From Desulfotignum sp. (GTDB lineage: Bacteria; Desulfobacterota; Desulfobacteria; Desulfobacterales; Desulfobacteraceae): DNA of 41,487 nucleotides. Location of the stretch: assembly GCA_011389555.1 (NCBI GenBank), contig JAABUD010000145.1:1-41487 (forward strand), given 5' to 3'. Position 1 is the first letter of the stretch. Each line of letters begins with the position of its first letter. This document shows, one piece after another, positions 16,020 to 24,136 of this stretch. The translations under genes were made by a program, and so were the position numbers. Below the pieces are notes generated by a model. That model was not told the DNA's origin and ran no database searches. It saw only the letters and a list, made by a program, of their open reading frames with translations.

Positions 16020-18582
16020 ATATGTCATCATACCGGTTTTGATATTGTCTGGGGGAATCTTTTTGATTCTGGCTGTGCTGGCGCTCAATCTGCCGGCGGC
16101 TGCTCAGTGGTTCATCGAATCCCGGTACCCGACCCTGCTGGACGATCATTCGTTGCAGTTCAAGATTTCTCATGTGGGAAAAAACCGGACACTGGTATCG
16201 GATCTGGGGTGGGGCAAAGATGTGTCAGCGGACCTGGTATCTGTTTCCTATGAGTTTGACGGGTGGGGGCTGCCGACACTCAACCGCCTGACGTTGTCCG
16301 GTCTGACAATCAACGCAGAGTACGATGCCGGGCAGGGAATCTGGATCGATTCAGTTTTTCAGGGCGAACCGGCTTCGCTGTCACGCCATTCCAGTGATGG
16401 CACGTCCGGAGGGGTGAAAGCCATGGCAGCATCCTATCTGTCCTATATGCCGGACCAAATTGAAGTGAACAATGCCCGGGTGATACTGAAAATGAATCAG
16501 AGGGTCACAGTGATCCCTTTTACCGGTTCCCTGTCGATCAACAAGTCCCGTCAGCAGATGGTGTGTGATGCGGCATTTTATCCTTTGGGTCAGCAGGTGA
16601 CCTTGAAAACACAGCTGCATGCAGTGGCCGGCATGGAAACATTTCATCTGAAAGCCCGGGCCTTTGATCTGGCCCCGCTGTTCCGTTTTCTGCCTGTAAA
16701 AAACAGGGACTGGTCCGGAATCACGGACTGGTCCGTGGAAAAATTGACCCACAATACCTGGCAGGTGGCATTGTCTGATATGATGTTCAACGGGCCGGAC
16801 GGAATCCGGATTCCCCATGCCGTGGCACGGGTTTTAAAAGAAGATCATCAGATCACCGTGCTGGGGGATGCAGGGATATCCCCTCCGTTTCTTTCCGATC
16901 TGGCAGTGACCGGCCGGGCACGGGTGATGCTGGATTCTTCCGGTCTGGGTGTCCAGGGGGTGGATCTGGCCTGTGAAACACGGCCCATGAAAAAAATGGC
17001 TTTGCAGCACACGGGTATCACTGCGCGGCTGGAACAGCCGCTGGCTGCATTGTCACTGCACATAAAAGATCATGACATGGATGGAAACATCACGGTTTCC
17101 TTTTCACAAACCAATGTTGAAAAGCAGGATTGGAAAATGTCTTCGGGGCAAGGGTCGGTGCAGTCCGATATTCAAGGCGATTGGAATGCCGGCACCCTGG
17201 CGTTCGACCTGACATCCCACCTGTCCCGGATTCAGATGCACACCCGGGGCGGGGATGTCCGACTGAAGCGATTGGACACGGCAGGCAGGGTTTCCATGGA
17301 CATCACCCAGGGACTGCCGAAGTCCCCCCGGGTGGATCTGACCACGGAACTGGTTTCCGGCAATGTCACGATTCCGGGCAAAAATATGGCCGTTCAGGGG
17401 ATCTGGGCACAGATACCGGTCACCCATCCCCATGTCGGCAAAACCGGCCGGTTTTCCATGGAAAAACTGATGATCGACAACCGGCACTGTCTGTCGGGCA
17501 GCGGCAGTATCCACAGGACCGGGGAAACAGAAGTTCAGTTTGACGGCACGTTTGATGTGCCGGATTCCGATGCCGTGACCATAGCACTCAACGGGACGGC
17601 GGGCCTGGATCCCGGGGTTCATGCCCATGTGACCGCAAAAACGGACCGGTTCAGGTTGTCCCCGTCTCAATTTGAACATCTCATGCCGCAATCGTTGTTT
17701 CCGGCTGAATATGATCTGGATGTGCAGGCGTCCGGATCTGCCGGATGGAAAAATCATCACCTGACCACGGGGGCGGAGCTGGTCGTTTATGACGGGTCGG
17801 TGACAGTGCCGGATCAGAACCTGACGGTTGAAGGGATTCAGGGTCACCTCAAGTTCAATGATCTTCTGGCGCCGACATCTTATCCGGGTCAGGGGATGAC
17901 CATCGCCCGGATTCAGGCCGGTGATTTCAAGGCCACGGATGCAAAGGTGCGTTTCACCCTGGAGAAAGGCCCTTGTCTGCTGCTGGAAAATATGCATGTC
18001 AACTGGGCCGGGGGCCGGGTGTCCACGGAATCTTTCCGGATTCCTTCCAAGGATCGATCCCTGGCCCTGACCCTGTACTGTGACCGGATCCAGTTGAATC
18101 AGCTGCTGGCGCAGATGGGTGGATTCGACACCCGGGGAAACGGGAGCTTGAACGGCCGCATTCCTGTGAAGTTCAAAAACGGGGAGATGTCATTTGACAA
18201 TGCCTTTTTATTCTCAACCCCGGGGCAGGGAGGGCGGATTGTGATCCGGAACCCTGAAAAACTGGTGGCCGGGATTCCTTTGGATTCTCCCCGGTTCAGT
18301 CAGCTGGATCTGGCGGGAGAGGCGTTACAGGATTTTGAATATACCTGGGCCAAATTCACTTTTGATACCCGGGGAGAAACCCTGACCGCAAACATGGAGC
18401 TGGACGGCAAACCCGGCCGGATTCTGCCTTTTGTCTATGAAAAAGATATCAATTCGTTTGTCCGGGTGGATGCTCAGAGTCCGGGTTCCCGTTTCCAGGG
18501 TATCAAACTGGATGTGAACCTGACCCTTCCTTTCAACCAGGTAATGAATTTTGGAAACAGGATCCGAAAACTGTTAAATTAA
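16009..18582 (+). CDS. ydbH: YdbH-family AsmA-like intermembrane lipid transport protein
   Basis: YdbH is an inner-membrane-anchored periplasmic bridge protein. In E. coli it is redundant with TamB and YhdP for moving phospholipids to the outer membrane. Here the 857-residue protein has one N-terminal transmembrane helix (residues 5-30), then a long beta-rich repetitive region as in AsmA-like proteins. Near residues 680-760 it has CDRIQLNQLLAQMGG, GNGSLNGRIPVKFKNGEMSFDNA and GGRIVIRN, which match the YdbH C-terminal (Pfam dicarboxylate transport, a historic name) region closely. The assignment is strongly supported by the YnbE and YdbL genes directly downstream, the same order as in E. coli. 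The ATG overlaps the rhomboid stop. Dicarboxylate transport itself is not implied. Confidence 0.9.
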   Translation: MRCKYVIIPVLILSGGIFLILAVLALNLPAAAQWFIESRYPTLLDDHSLQFKISHVGKNRTLVSDLGWGKDVSADLVSVSYEFDGWGLPTLNRLTLSGLTINAEYDAGQGIWIDSVFQGEPASLSRHSSDGTSGGVKAMAASYLSYMPDQIEVNNARVILKMNQRVTVIPFTGSLSINKSRQQMVCDAAFYPLGQQVTLKTQLHAVAGMETFHLKARAFDLAPLFRFLPVKNRDWSGITDWSVEKLTHNTWQVALSDMMFNGPDGIRIPHAVARVLKEDHQITVLGDAGISPPFLSDLAVTGRARVMLDSSGLGVQGVDLACETRPMKKMALQHTGITARLEQPLAALSLHIKDHDMDGNITVSFSQTNVEKQDWKMSSGQGSVQSDIQGDWNAGTLAFDLTSHLSRIQMHTRGGDVRLKRLDTAGRVSMDITQGLPKSPRVDLTTELVSGNVTIPGKNMAVQGIWAQIPVTHPHVGKTGRFSMEKLMIDNRHCLSGSGSIHRTGETEVQFDGTFDVPDSDAVTIALNGTAGLDPGVHAHVTAKTDRFRLSPSQFEHLMPQSLFPAEYDLDVQASGSAGWKNHHLTTGAELVVYDGSVTVPDQNLTVEGIQGHLKFNDLLAPTSYPGQGMTIARIQAGDFKATDAKVRFTLEKGPCLLLENMHVNWAGGRVSTESFRIPSKDRSLALTLYCDRIQLNQLLAQMGGFDTRGNGSLNGRIPVKFKNGEMSFDNAFLFSTPGQGGRIVIRNPEKLVAGIPLDSPRFSQLDLAGEALQDFEYTWAKFTFDTRGETLTANMELDGKPGRILPFVYEKDINSFVRVDAQSPGSRFQGIKLDVNLTLPFNQVMNFGNRIRKLLN

Positions 18583-18590
18583 GAGGAGAT

Positions 18591-18821
18591 ATGATGACCT
18601 TACAATCCCGTGTACTGTTCTGGGTGTTGGCGGCGATGATGCTGGGTGCCTGTCAAACCCGCCATGAAGTGGATGTCAGGCCTGTGGAAGTCAAGCCCAT
18701 TCACATCACCATCGACGTGAATGTCAAGGTGCAGAAGGCACTGGATGATTTTTTCAGCGACATTGATGCCCAGGAGAATGAAATTATGGAAGAGCTGGAG
18801 GAGAAGCAAAATGAGGAGTAA
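18591..18821 (+). CDS. ynbE: YnbE-family outer membrane lipoprotein
   Basis: The 76-residue protein has a short signal sequence and the lipobox LGAC at residues 18-21, so it is lipid-modified at Cys21. The mature part carries PIHITIDVNVKVQKALDDFFSDID, the YnbE signature of a beta strand followed by a helix. In E. coli YnbE pairs with the C-terminus of YdbH to complete the bridge at the outer membrane. GAGGAG precedes the tandem ATG codons at 18591 and 18594; either could be the start. The C-terminal end is highly acidic (EELEEKQNEE). It lies 8 bases after ydbH and overlaps ydbL by 11 bases. Confidence 0.88.
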   Translation: MMTLQSRVLFWVLAAMMLGACQTRHEVDVRPVEVKPIHITIDVNVKVQKALDDFFSDIDAQENEIMEELEEKQNEE

Positions 18822-19182
18822 ACAATGGACCCTGTGGATGGTTCTGGGAATTGCGGCGGTGTTGACAATTGCGCATTCAGTGCCGGCCCAGGGAATCAAG
18901 GAACGGATGAAAGAACGGCTGCCCGTGATCGCGGAATTGAAACAACAGGGGATCGTGGGGGAAAACAACCGGGGATACCTGGATTTCGTGGGCAGTGCAA
19001 AAAGCCATGAAGCCCTGATCAACCAGGAGAATCAGGACCGGAAAACCATTTATGCCCATATTGCGGCACAACAGAACACATCCATTTCAGTTGTGGAAAA
19101 GAACCGGGCCGTGCAGCTGGTAAAAAGGGCGGCTCCGGGAACCTATGTGCAGACCCCCGAGGGAACCTGGGTACAGAAATAA
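18811..19182 (+). CDS. ydbL: YdbL-family (DUF1318) periplasmic protein
   Basis: The 123-residue protein starts at ATG 18811, within the end of ynbE, with a signal peptide (KQWTLWMVLGIAAVLTIAHSVPA) cut near AQG. The mature segment GIKERMKERLPVIAELKQQGIVGENNRGYL and later EKNRAVQLVKRAAPGTYVQTPEGTWVQK fits the DUF1318/YdbL family. In E. coli YdbL modulates the YdbH-YnbE complex, as I recall as a chaperone-like factor. It ends the operon; only a short hairpin follows before the convergent gene. Confidence 0.88.
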   Translation: MRSKQWTLWMVLGIAAVLTIAHSVPAQGIKERMKERLPVIAELKQQGIVGENNRGYLDFVGSAKSHEALINQENQDRKTIYAHIAAQQNTSISVVEKNRAVQLVKRAAPGTYVQTPEGTWVQK

Positions 19183-19200
19183 GCGAATCATCGATCTGAT

Positions 19201-19219
19201 GGCGGAAGGTTATTCCGCC
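19201..19219. terminator. Hairpin between convergent genes
   Basis: GGCGGAA (19201-19207) pairs with TTCCGCC (19213-19219) across a five-base loop. It lies just after ydbL and covers the last codons and stop of the - strand gene. There is no T run on either side, so termination is only a possibility. Confidence 0.4.
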
Positions 19220-19632
19220 ATCAGCTGTGTCAGTTGATTGTTGATGCAGTAATAAATATCTTCATCACTGCCGTAAACATCGATCACATCCTTGTGGTCG
19301 ATCAGTTTTTCCACCACGAACGCGGTCAGATAAAGGCTGGCAATATTGGGGTTGGCAACCAGGGTGCGGAATGGGGCGACCGTATAATCGATGTCGAAAT
19401 CCTCCGATTTGATCAACGTATCCATGCAGCGGATGATCTGATTTTCGATGGCGGATTTGCTCACGGTTTCAATGAGCCCGCTCTCGATGAGTTTCATGGC
19501 GACCTTGTTGGCAAAAAAGTCGATGTTGTCCCGAATCGCATTCAGCGTTCTGATCCGCTCTCTTTCCTTGGATGATTCAATCTTGGAAAGGAGTTTTGCC
19601 TCTCTGTTTCCGGAATAAAAAATTTTAGCCAT
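19210..19632 (-). CDS. Conserved-looking hypothetical protein, 140 residues
   Basis: I do not recognise this protein. It is preceded by a strong ribosome site, GGAAGGAG, 9 bases before the ATG, so it is a real gene. The sequence starts MAKIFYSGNREAKLLSKIESSKERERIRTL, lacks a signal peptide and transmembrane segment, and looks all-helical. It contains two Cys residues (IRCMDT and YYCINNQ) and many acidic residues in the second half (DHKDVIDVYGSDEDIYY). A cytoplasmic soluble helical protein is the most that can be said. It is transcribed toward ydbL. A rho-dependent stop or the shared hairpin would separate them. Downstream on this strand there is no partner. Confidence 0.75.
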   Translation of the reverse strand: MAKIFYSGNREAKLLSKIESSKERERIRTLNAIRDNIDFFANKVAMKLIESGLIETVSKSAIENQIIRCMDTLIKSEDFDIDYTVAPFRTLVANPNIASLYLTAFVVEKLIDHKDVIDVYGSDEDIYYCINNQLTQLMAE

Positions 19633-19766
19633 GATATATCTCCTTCCCTTTGCAACGGGTTTCTTGTTTTTTTGCTAATCGGTTATTATATGGATGACCC
19701 GGGCATTTGGCAAGGAAAAATCTGCATATCCCAGAATGAATTTTTTGTAAGAGTGCTCTCGCTCAT

Positions 19767-19802
19767 AAAAAAAGGCTTTCAAGAGTAAAAACCCTGAAAG
19801 CC
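19767..19802 (-). terminator. Rho-independent terminator of tRNA-Phe
   Basis: Read on the - strand, GGCTTTCA and TGAAAGCC form an eight-pair stem around a 13-base loop, followed by seven T residues (A run at 19767-19773 on +). It lies about ten bases after the tRNA 3' end. Confidence 0.85.
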
Positions 19803-19812
19803 CTTTCAAATA

Positions 19813-19888
19813 TGGTGCCCAGGAACAGAATCGAACTGCTGACACGGGGATTTTCAGTCCCCTGCTCTACCGACTGAGCTACCTGGGC
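19813..19888 (-). tRNA. tRNA-Phe (anticodon GAA)
   Basis: On the - strand the gene runs GCCCAGGTAGCTCAGTCGG ... to TCCTGGGCACCA. The acceptor is seven pairs GCCCAGG/CCTGGGC, with A discriminator and encoded CCA. The anticodon loop ACTGAAAA region gives GAA on a GGGGA/TCCCC stem. It is 76 bases, with its own promoter and terminator. Confidence 0.97.
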
Positions 19889-19908
19889 GTAAACAGCAAA
19901 CGAATGGC

Positions 19909-19937
19909 TTTATATGTTTTTTGTTTGGGGATGTCAA
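19909..19937 (-). promoter_or_regulatory. Promoter of tRNA-Phe
   Basis: On the - strand TTGACA (19937-19932) and TATAAA (19914-19909) are separated by exactly 17 bases, a near-consensus sigma-70 promoter. The predicted start is about 13 bases before the tRNA. Confidence 0.85.
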
Positions 19938-19964
19938 GCAAAAAATAAAACTTTCATCCCGGTG

Positions 19965-20696
19965 TCACATATCTCCCAGACGGTGCTGGACCAGGGCGGC
20001 CCCGCACAGGGATGCTGTTTCGGCCCGCAGAATCCGGGGTCCCAGAGAATAGGGGATAAATCCTTTGACAGATGCCCGGTTGATTTCCGATTCTGAAAAC
20101 CCTCCTTCCGGGCCGATCAACACCAGGGCCTGGTTGGTGCCTTTCCGGGGTTTCAACCGGGACAACGGTTCCCCGCCCTGTTCCCAGAAGGCGATACAAT
20201 GGTCAAAATCCCCGGCCATATCCAGGATGTGATCCAGTGTCATTGGAAAAGAAATTTCCACAACCCGGCTTCTGCGACATTGTTTGATGGTTTCATTTGC
20301 AATGGTCTGCCAGCGTGCCATGCGCCGGGCCAGGGCTTTGGTGTCCGGGGACGGGATCGACCGTTCACAGAAAAACGGAATCCACCGGGCAATGCCTATC
20401 TGGGTCAGACCCTGAATGACATCATCCATTTTCTGATGTTTGAGCATGCCGGTGCAGACGGTGAACGACAAGAAAGATTCGGTTCTGGACGGCTGGATAT
20501 CCTTGATTTCCACCACCACCTGATCCCGGTTGCAGTTCAGTATCCGGCCGGAAAAATCGGTTCCCTGACCATCGGTGAAAATCAGGTCGTCTCCTTTGGA
20601 AAGGCGCAGCACTTTGACAATGTGACGGGCGTCCGGCCCATCCAGGATGCCTTTGTTTTTACGGATACGATCCCTGGTGATTAAAAATTTCTGCAT
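19965..20696 (-). CDS. rsmE: 16S rRNA (uracil-1498-N3)-methyltransferase
   Basis: RsmE methylates U1498 of 16S rRNA in the assembled small subunit. The 243-residue protein starts at ATG 20696 (MQKFLITRDRI), which matches the family start; an upstream TTG is less likely. An N-terminal PUA-like part includes HIVKVLRLSKGDDLIFTDGQG. The C-terminal SPOUT knot has HQKMDDVIQGLTQIG, RRSRVVEI, LIGPEGGFSESEI and LGPRILRAETA, the SAM-binding signatures. Normal length. The gene is alone on the - strand between tRNA-Phe and a divergent + strand promoter. In many genomes prmA lies next to it; here it does not. Confidence 0.95.
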   Translation of the reverse strand: MQKFLITRDRIRKNKGILDGPDARHIVKVLRLSKGDDLIFTDGQGTDFSGRILNCNRDQVVVEIKDIQPSRTESFLSFTVCTGMLKHQKMDDVIQGLTQIGIARWIPFFCERSIPSPDTKALARRMARWQTIANETIKQCRRSRVVEISFPMTLDHILDMAGDFDHCIAFWEQGGEPLSRLKPRKGTNQALVLIGPEGGFSESEINRASVKGFIPYSLGPRILRAETASLCGAALVQHRLGDM

Positions 20697-20794
20697 ACAG
20701 CCATCTATTTGCCCTGTCCATGGTTTATCAGGCAATCATACGGGATTCCATGAAAAAAAACAATCCGGGTTCCGGCTGCCCAGGGTTTAATCTG

Positions 20795-20823
20795 TTGACA
20801 CCCGGTTGTCACTTTGATAAATT
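20795..20823 (+). promoter_or_regulatory. Promoter upstream of the acidic protein and valS
   Basis: TTGACA at 20795-20800, a 17-base spacer and TAAATT at 20818-20823 form a good sigma-70 promoter. A small dyad TGACA/TGTCA with a six-base gap overlaps the -35. The start codon of the next gene is about 48 bases downstream of the predicted start site. Confidence 0.7.
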
Positions 20824-20877
20824 TTGAAGGTTTGGATCTGTAAGGATCTGGTTTGTTTTTGAAAAAAGAGAGGGTGT

Positions 20878-21387
20878 ATGACCGGTGAAGCGAAACAGGA
20901 TGATTCGATTATCGAATTGACAGATGTGGTGGAAGACGGCGAAGAAGTGGAAAACACGTTGTCGGATGACATCCTCTCAGAAGATGAGATTTCGGATGAC
21001 AATCCCATTGAACTGACGGATCTGGAAGATTTCAGCGATATTGAAATGGATCTTGAAGAGATCGAGATGGAAGATTCGGCCCGGGATGTGGGGTCCGGGG
21101 AAGAAGAACCTGTCTTTGAAAAAACGGTTGCCCCTGAGGAAACATCCTCTTCTGAGGAGATGCCTGCTCCAGAGGAGACCCCGGTGTCTGAAGAGCGGTC
21201 CGTGCCTGAAGAGCTGTCGGTGTCTGAAGAGCAGATAGAGGCGGCACTGGAAAGGGTGATTGAAAAAAAATTTGCCGACCAGATCGAGCCGCTTCTTTTC
21301 GATACGATGGAGCGTGTGATCCAGCAGGAAATTCAAAAAATAAAAACCGCTCTGTTAAAGGACATGGATCGCATCGGTCCGTTCTGA
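20878..21387 (+). CDS. Highly acidic protein with IELTD motifs and a helical C-terminal domain
   Basis: I do not recognise a named family. The 169-residue protein is preceded by AGAGAGGG and is clearly translated. The first 115 residues are very rich in Glu, Asp, Ser and Pro and look disordered. They contain two copies of a short motif, SIIELTDVVEDG (residues 10-21) and PIELTDLEDF (about 42-51). A stretch of SEE/PEE repeats follows. The last 50 residues (EEQIEAALERVIEKKFADQIEPLLFDTMERVIQQEIQKIK) are predicted helical. This layout, short motif, acidic linker and helical multimerising end, recalls the polar organiser PopZ, but I cannot show homology. It precedes valS by 85 bases with a terminator-like hairpin between them. 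Confidence 0.75.
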   Translation: MTGEAKQDDSIIELTDVVEDGEEVENTLSDDILSEDEISDDNPIELTDLEDFSDIEMDLEEIEMEDSARDVGSGEEEPVFEKTVAPEETSSSEEMPAPEETPVSEERSVPEELSVSEEQIEAALERVIEKKFADQIEPLLFDTMERVIQQEIQKIKTALLKDMDRIGPF

Positions 21388-21417
21388 CACCAGGGATACA
21401 TTGACGTGACAAATTCT

Positions 21418-21444
21418 GGGGATTCATTTACTGATCCCCTTTTT
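21418..21444 (+). terminator. Terminator-like hairpin upstream of valS
   Basis: GGGGAT (21418-21423) pairs with ATCCCC (21434-21439) and five T residues follow at 21440-21444. It lies 31 bases after the acidic protein gene and 29 bases before valS. It may end the short transcript or partially attenuate read-through into valS. Confidence 0.6.
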
Positions 21445-21472
21445 CATTACTATGGGTATTTAGGAGCAGATT

Positions 21473-24133
21473 ATGGGTTCGGATTCTCTGGACAAAGGGT
21501 ATGAGCCGTCGGGAATTGAAGAAAAATGGTATCAATTCTGGCAGGACAATGGGTTTTTCAAGGCAGAAGACAGCAGTGACAAACCGCCTTTTTCGATTGT
21601 CATTCCCCCGCCCAATGTCACGGGGGTTCTACATATGGGGCATGCCCTGAACAATGTGATCCAGGATATCATGTGCCGATACCGGCGGCTGCTGGGGTAT
21701 AATGTTCTGTGGATGCCGGGAACGGATCATGCCGGTATCGCCACGCAGAATGTGGTGGAACGGGCTCTGGCCACCCGGGGGAAACATCGGGACCAGCTGG
21801 GACGGGAGGCCTTTATCAAAGAGGTCTGGAAATGGAAGGAACAGTCCGGCGGCGCCATTATCAATCAGCTCAAACGTCTGGGCGCGTCCTGTGACTGGGA
21901 CCGGGAACGGTTCACCATGGACGAGGGCCTGTCCGATGCCGTGCGCAGGGTGTTCGTCCGGCTGTACAAGGAAGGACTGATTTACGAAGGCCAGTATATC
22001 ATCAACTGGTGCCCCCGGTGTCTCACTGCCCTGGCGGATCTGGAGGTGGAATATGAGGAACAGGATTCGTATCTGTATTATATCCGGTATCCGTTCAAGG
22101 GGCAGAAAAAAGGACTGACTGTGGCCACGACCCGGCCGGAGACCATGTTCGGGGATACCGCGGTTGCCGTGAACCCGTCGGACGATCGGTTCACGGGCCT
22201 GAAAGAGACCCACGTGGTCCTGCCTCTGACCGACCGGATGATCCCTGTCATTCAGGATGAATATGTGGACACCGCCTTTGGTACCGGGGCGCTGAAAGTG
22301 ACGCCGGCCCATGACCCCAACGATTTTGATCTGGGGGACAAACACGGGCTGGATCGAATCAAGGTGATCGATGACAAGGGATTGATGACCGAGGCAGCCG
22401 GGTCGTTCCAGGGGCTGGACCGGTTCGAATGCCGGATCCGGGCGGTCCAGGCCCTTGCCGACCAGGGGTTGCTGGAGAAGAAAGTCCCGTTGAAGCACAG
22501 CGTGGGCAGCTGTTATCGATGCAGGACCGTGGTGGAGCCGTCGGTGTCCAAACAATGGTTCGTAAAGGTGAAACCCCTGGCGGAAAAAGCCACGGAAGCG
22601 GTTCGCTCCGGCCAGACCCGTATCATTCCGGATACCTGGTCCAGGACTTACTTCGACTGGATGGACAATATCAGGGACTGGTGTATTTCCCGGCAGATCT
22701 GGTGGGGACACCGGATTCCGGTGTGGAAATGCCCGGCATGCAGCCATGTGATGGTGGAGGAAACCGATCCCAAAGATTGTGCCGTGTGCGGGTCCAAAGA
22801 GATCATCCAGGAAACCGATGTGCTGGACACCTGGTTTTCATCGGCCCTGTGGCCGTTTTCCACCATGGGCTGGCCGGCGGACACCCCGCTGCTCAAAACC
22901 TTCTACCCCACCAGTGTGCTGGTCACCGGGTTTGATATTCTGTTTTTCTGGGTGGCCCGGATGATGATGATGGGCATCCATTTCAAAGAGGAAGTGCCGT
23001 TCAGCGATGTGTACATCCATGCGCTGGTCAGGGATGAACACGGCAAGAAAATGAGTAAATCCAAAGGCAATGTCATCGATCCGTTGAAGGTGATCGATCA
23101 TTACGGCGCAGATGCCTTCCGGTTTACGCTGGCGGCGTTTGCAGCCCAGGGCCGGGATGTGAAAATGTCGGAATCCCGGGTGGAAGGATACCGGCATTTT
23201 GTCAATAAATTATGGAACGCGGCCCGGTTCGCACTGATGCATATCACCCCCGAAGACACTGCATTTGAAGATGCCAGTCTGACGCTGTGGGAACGCTGGA
23301 TCCTGTCCCGGTCGGCCGCCACCTCGCGGGCCGTGAAAGAAGGGATAGAAAATTACCGGTTCAACGAGGCAGCCTCCGCCATTTACCAGTTTGTGTGGCA
23401 CGAGTTCTGCGACTGGTTCATTGAAACGGAAAAACCAGCCCTGTATGAGAAAAAGGGAGGGATTCGGCGGAAAACCGCCCGGGCGGTTCTGGCAAGGGTG
23501 CTTGAAGATATTCTGGTGATGCTGCATCCGTTCATGCCGTTTGTCACAGAAGAGATCTATCACTTGTTGCCGGCCACGAAAGGTTCGGTCATGCAGGCGG
23601 CGTTTCCCTGTACAACAACAGACACCTATACCCGTTACAGAAACGAGCCGGTCGAAGCGGACATGGGGTTTGTCTTTGATCTGATTTCCGGGATCCGGAA
23701 TATTCGAAGCGAGATGAACGTTCAGCCATCCATGAAAATCAAGGTACTGGCCCACACAGACAATGAAAAGGAAAAACTGCTGATTGTGGAGAACAAGGCC
23801 GTGATTTCCACGTTGGCCACCATGGAACGGTTGTCTTTCTGCGATCTGGAAAATGTGCCCAAGGCCTGTGCCAGTTCCGTGACCGGCAATACCACCTGTT
23901 TTGTGTCCCTGGAAGGGGTGATCGACTTTGAAAAGGAAATCCTTCGCCTGGAAAAGGAGCTGGAGAAAAACACCCGGGAACTGGTCGGGGTCCAGAAACG
24001 GCTGGGAAATGAAAGTTTTCTGGAAAAAGCGCCCCAGGAAGTGATCGAAAAGGTCCATACCCGGCATGCCGATTTAACGGAAAAAAATGAAAAACTGACC
24101 GCCAATCTCCAGCGTATTCAAGAGATGGCATAA
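21473..24133 (+). CDS. valS: Valyl-tRNA synthetase
   Basis: ValS charges tRNA-Val. The 886-residue protein begins GYEPSGIEEKWYQFWQDN and has the HIGH-type signature in PPPNVTGVLHMGHALNN near residue 45. WMPGTDHAGIATQ and the editing-domain start VATTRPETMFGDTAVAVNP follow. A zinc-type cluster CPACSHVMVEETDPKDCAVCG lies near residues 422-442. KKMSKSKGNVIDP carries the KMSKS loop. The last 70 residues form the ValS coiled-coil arm (EILRLEKELEKNTRELVGVQKRLGNESF). A TAGGAGCAGATT ribosome site fixes the ATG. Three bases separate it from nadC, so the two are co-transcribed. Confidence 0.97.
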   Translation: MGSDSLDKGYEPSGIEEKWYQFWQDNGFFKAEDSSDKPPFSIVIPPPNVTGVLHMGHALNNVIQDIMCRYRRLLGYNVLWMPGTDHAGIATQNVVERALATRGKHRDQLGREAFIKEVWKWKEQSGGAIINQLKRLGASCDWDRERFTMDEGLSDAVRRVFVRLYKEGLIYEGQYIINWCPRCLTALADLEVEYEEQDSYLYYIRYPFKGQKKGLTVATTRPETMFGDTAVAVNPSDDRFTGLKETHVVLPLTDRMIPVIQDEYVDTAFGTGALKVTPAHDPNDFDLGDKHGLDRIKVIDDKGLMTEAAGSFQGLDRFECRIRAVQALADQGLLEKKVPLKHSVGSCYRCRTVVEPSVSKQWFVKVKPLAEKATEAVRSGQTRIIPDTWSRTYFDWMDNIRDWCISRQIWWGHRIPVWKCPACSHVMVEETDPKDCAVCGSKEIIQETDVLDTWFSSALWPFSTMGWPADTPLLKTFYPTSVLVTGFDILFFWVARMMMMGIHFKEEVPFSDVYIHALVRDEHGKKMSKSKGNVIDPLKVIDHYGADAFRFTLAAFAAQGRDVKMSESRVEGYRHFVNKLWNAARFALMHITPEDTAFEDASLTLWERWILSRSAATSRAVKEGIENYRFNEAASAIYQFVWHEFCDWFIETEKPALYEKKGGIRRKTARAVLARVLEDILVMLHPFMPFVTEEIYHLLPATKGSVMQAAFPCTTTDTYTRYRNEPVEADMGFVFDLISGIRNIRSEMNVQPSMKIKVLAHTDNEKEKLLIVENKAVISTLATMERLSFCDLENVPKACASSVTGNTTCFVSLEGVIDFEKEILRLEKELEKNTRELVGVQKRLGNESFLEKAPQEVIEKVHTRHADLTEKNEKLTANLQRIQEMA

Positions 24134-24136
24134 CCC

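Noticed and set aside
21388-21472. T-box or other riboswitch upstream of valS
   Set aside because: The gap of 85 bases is too short and lacks a specifier and antiterminator; only one terminator-like hairpin is seen.
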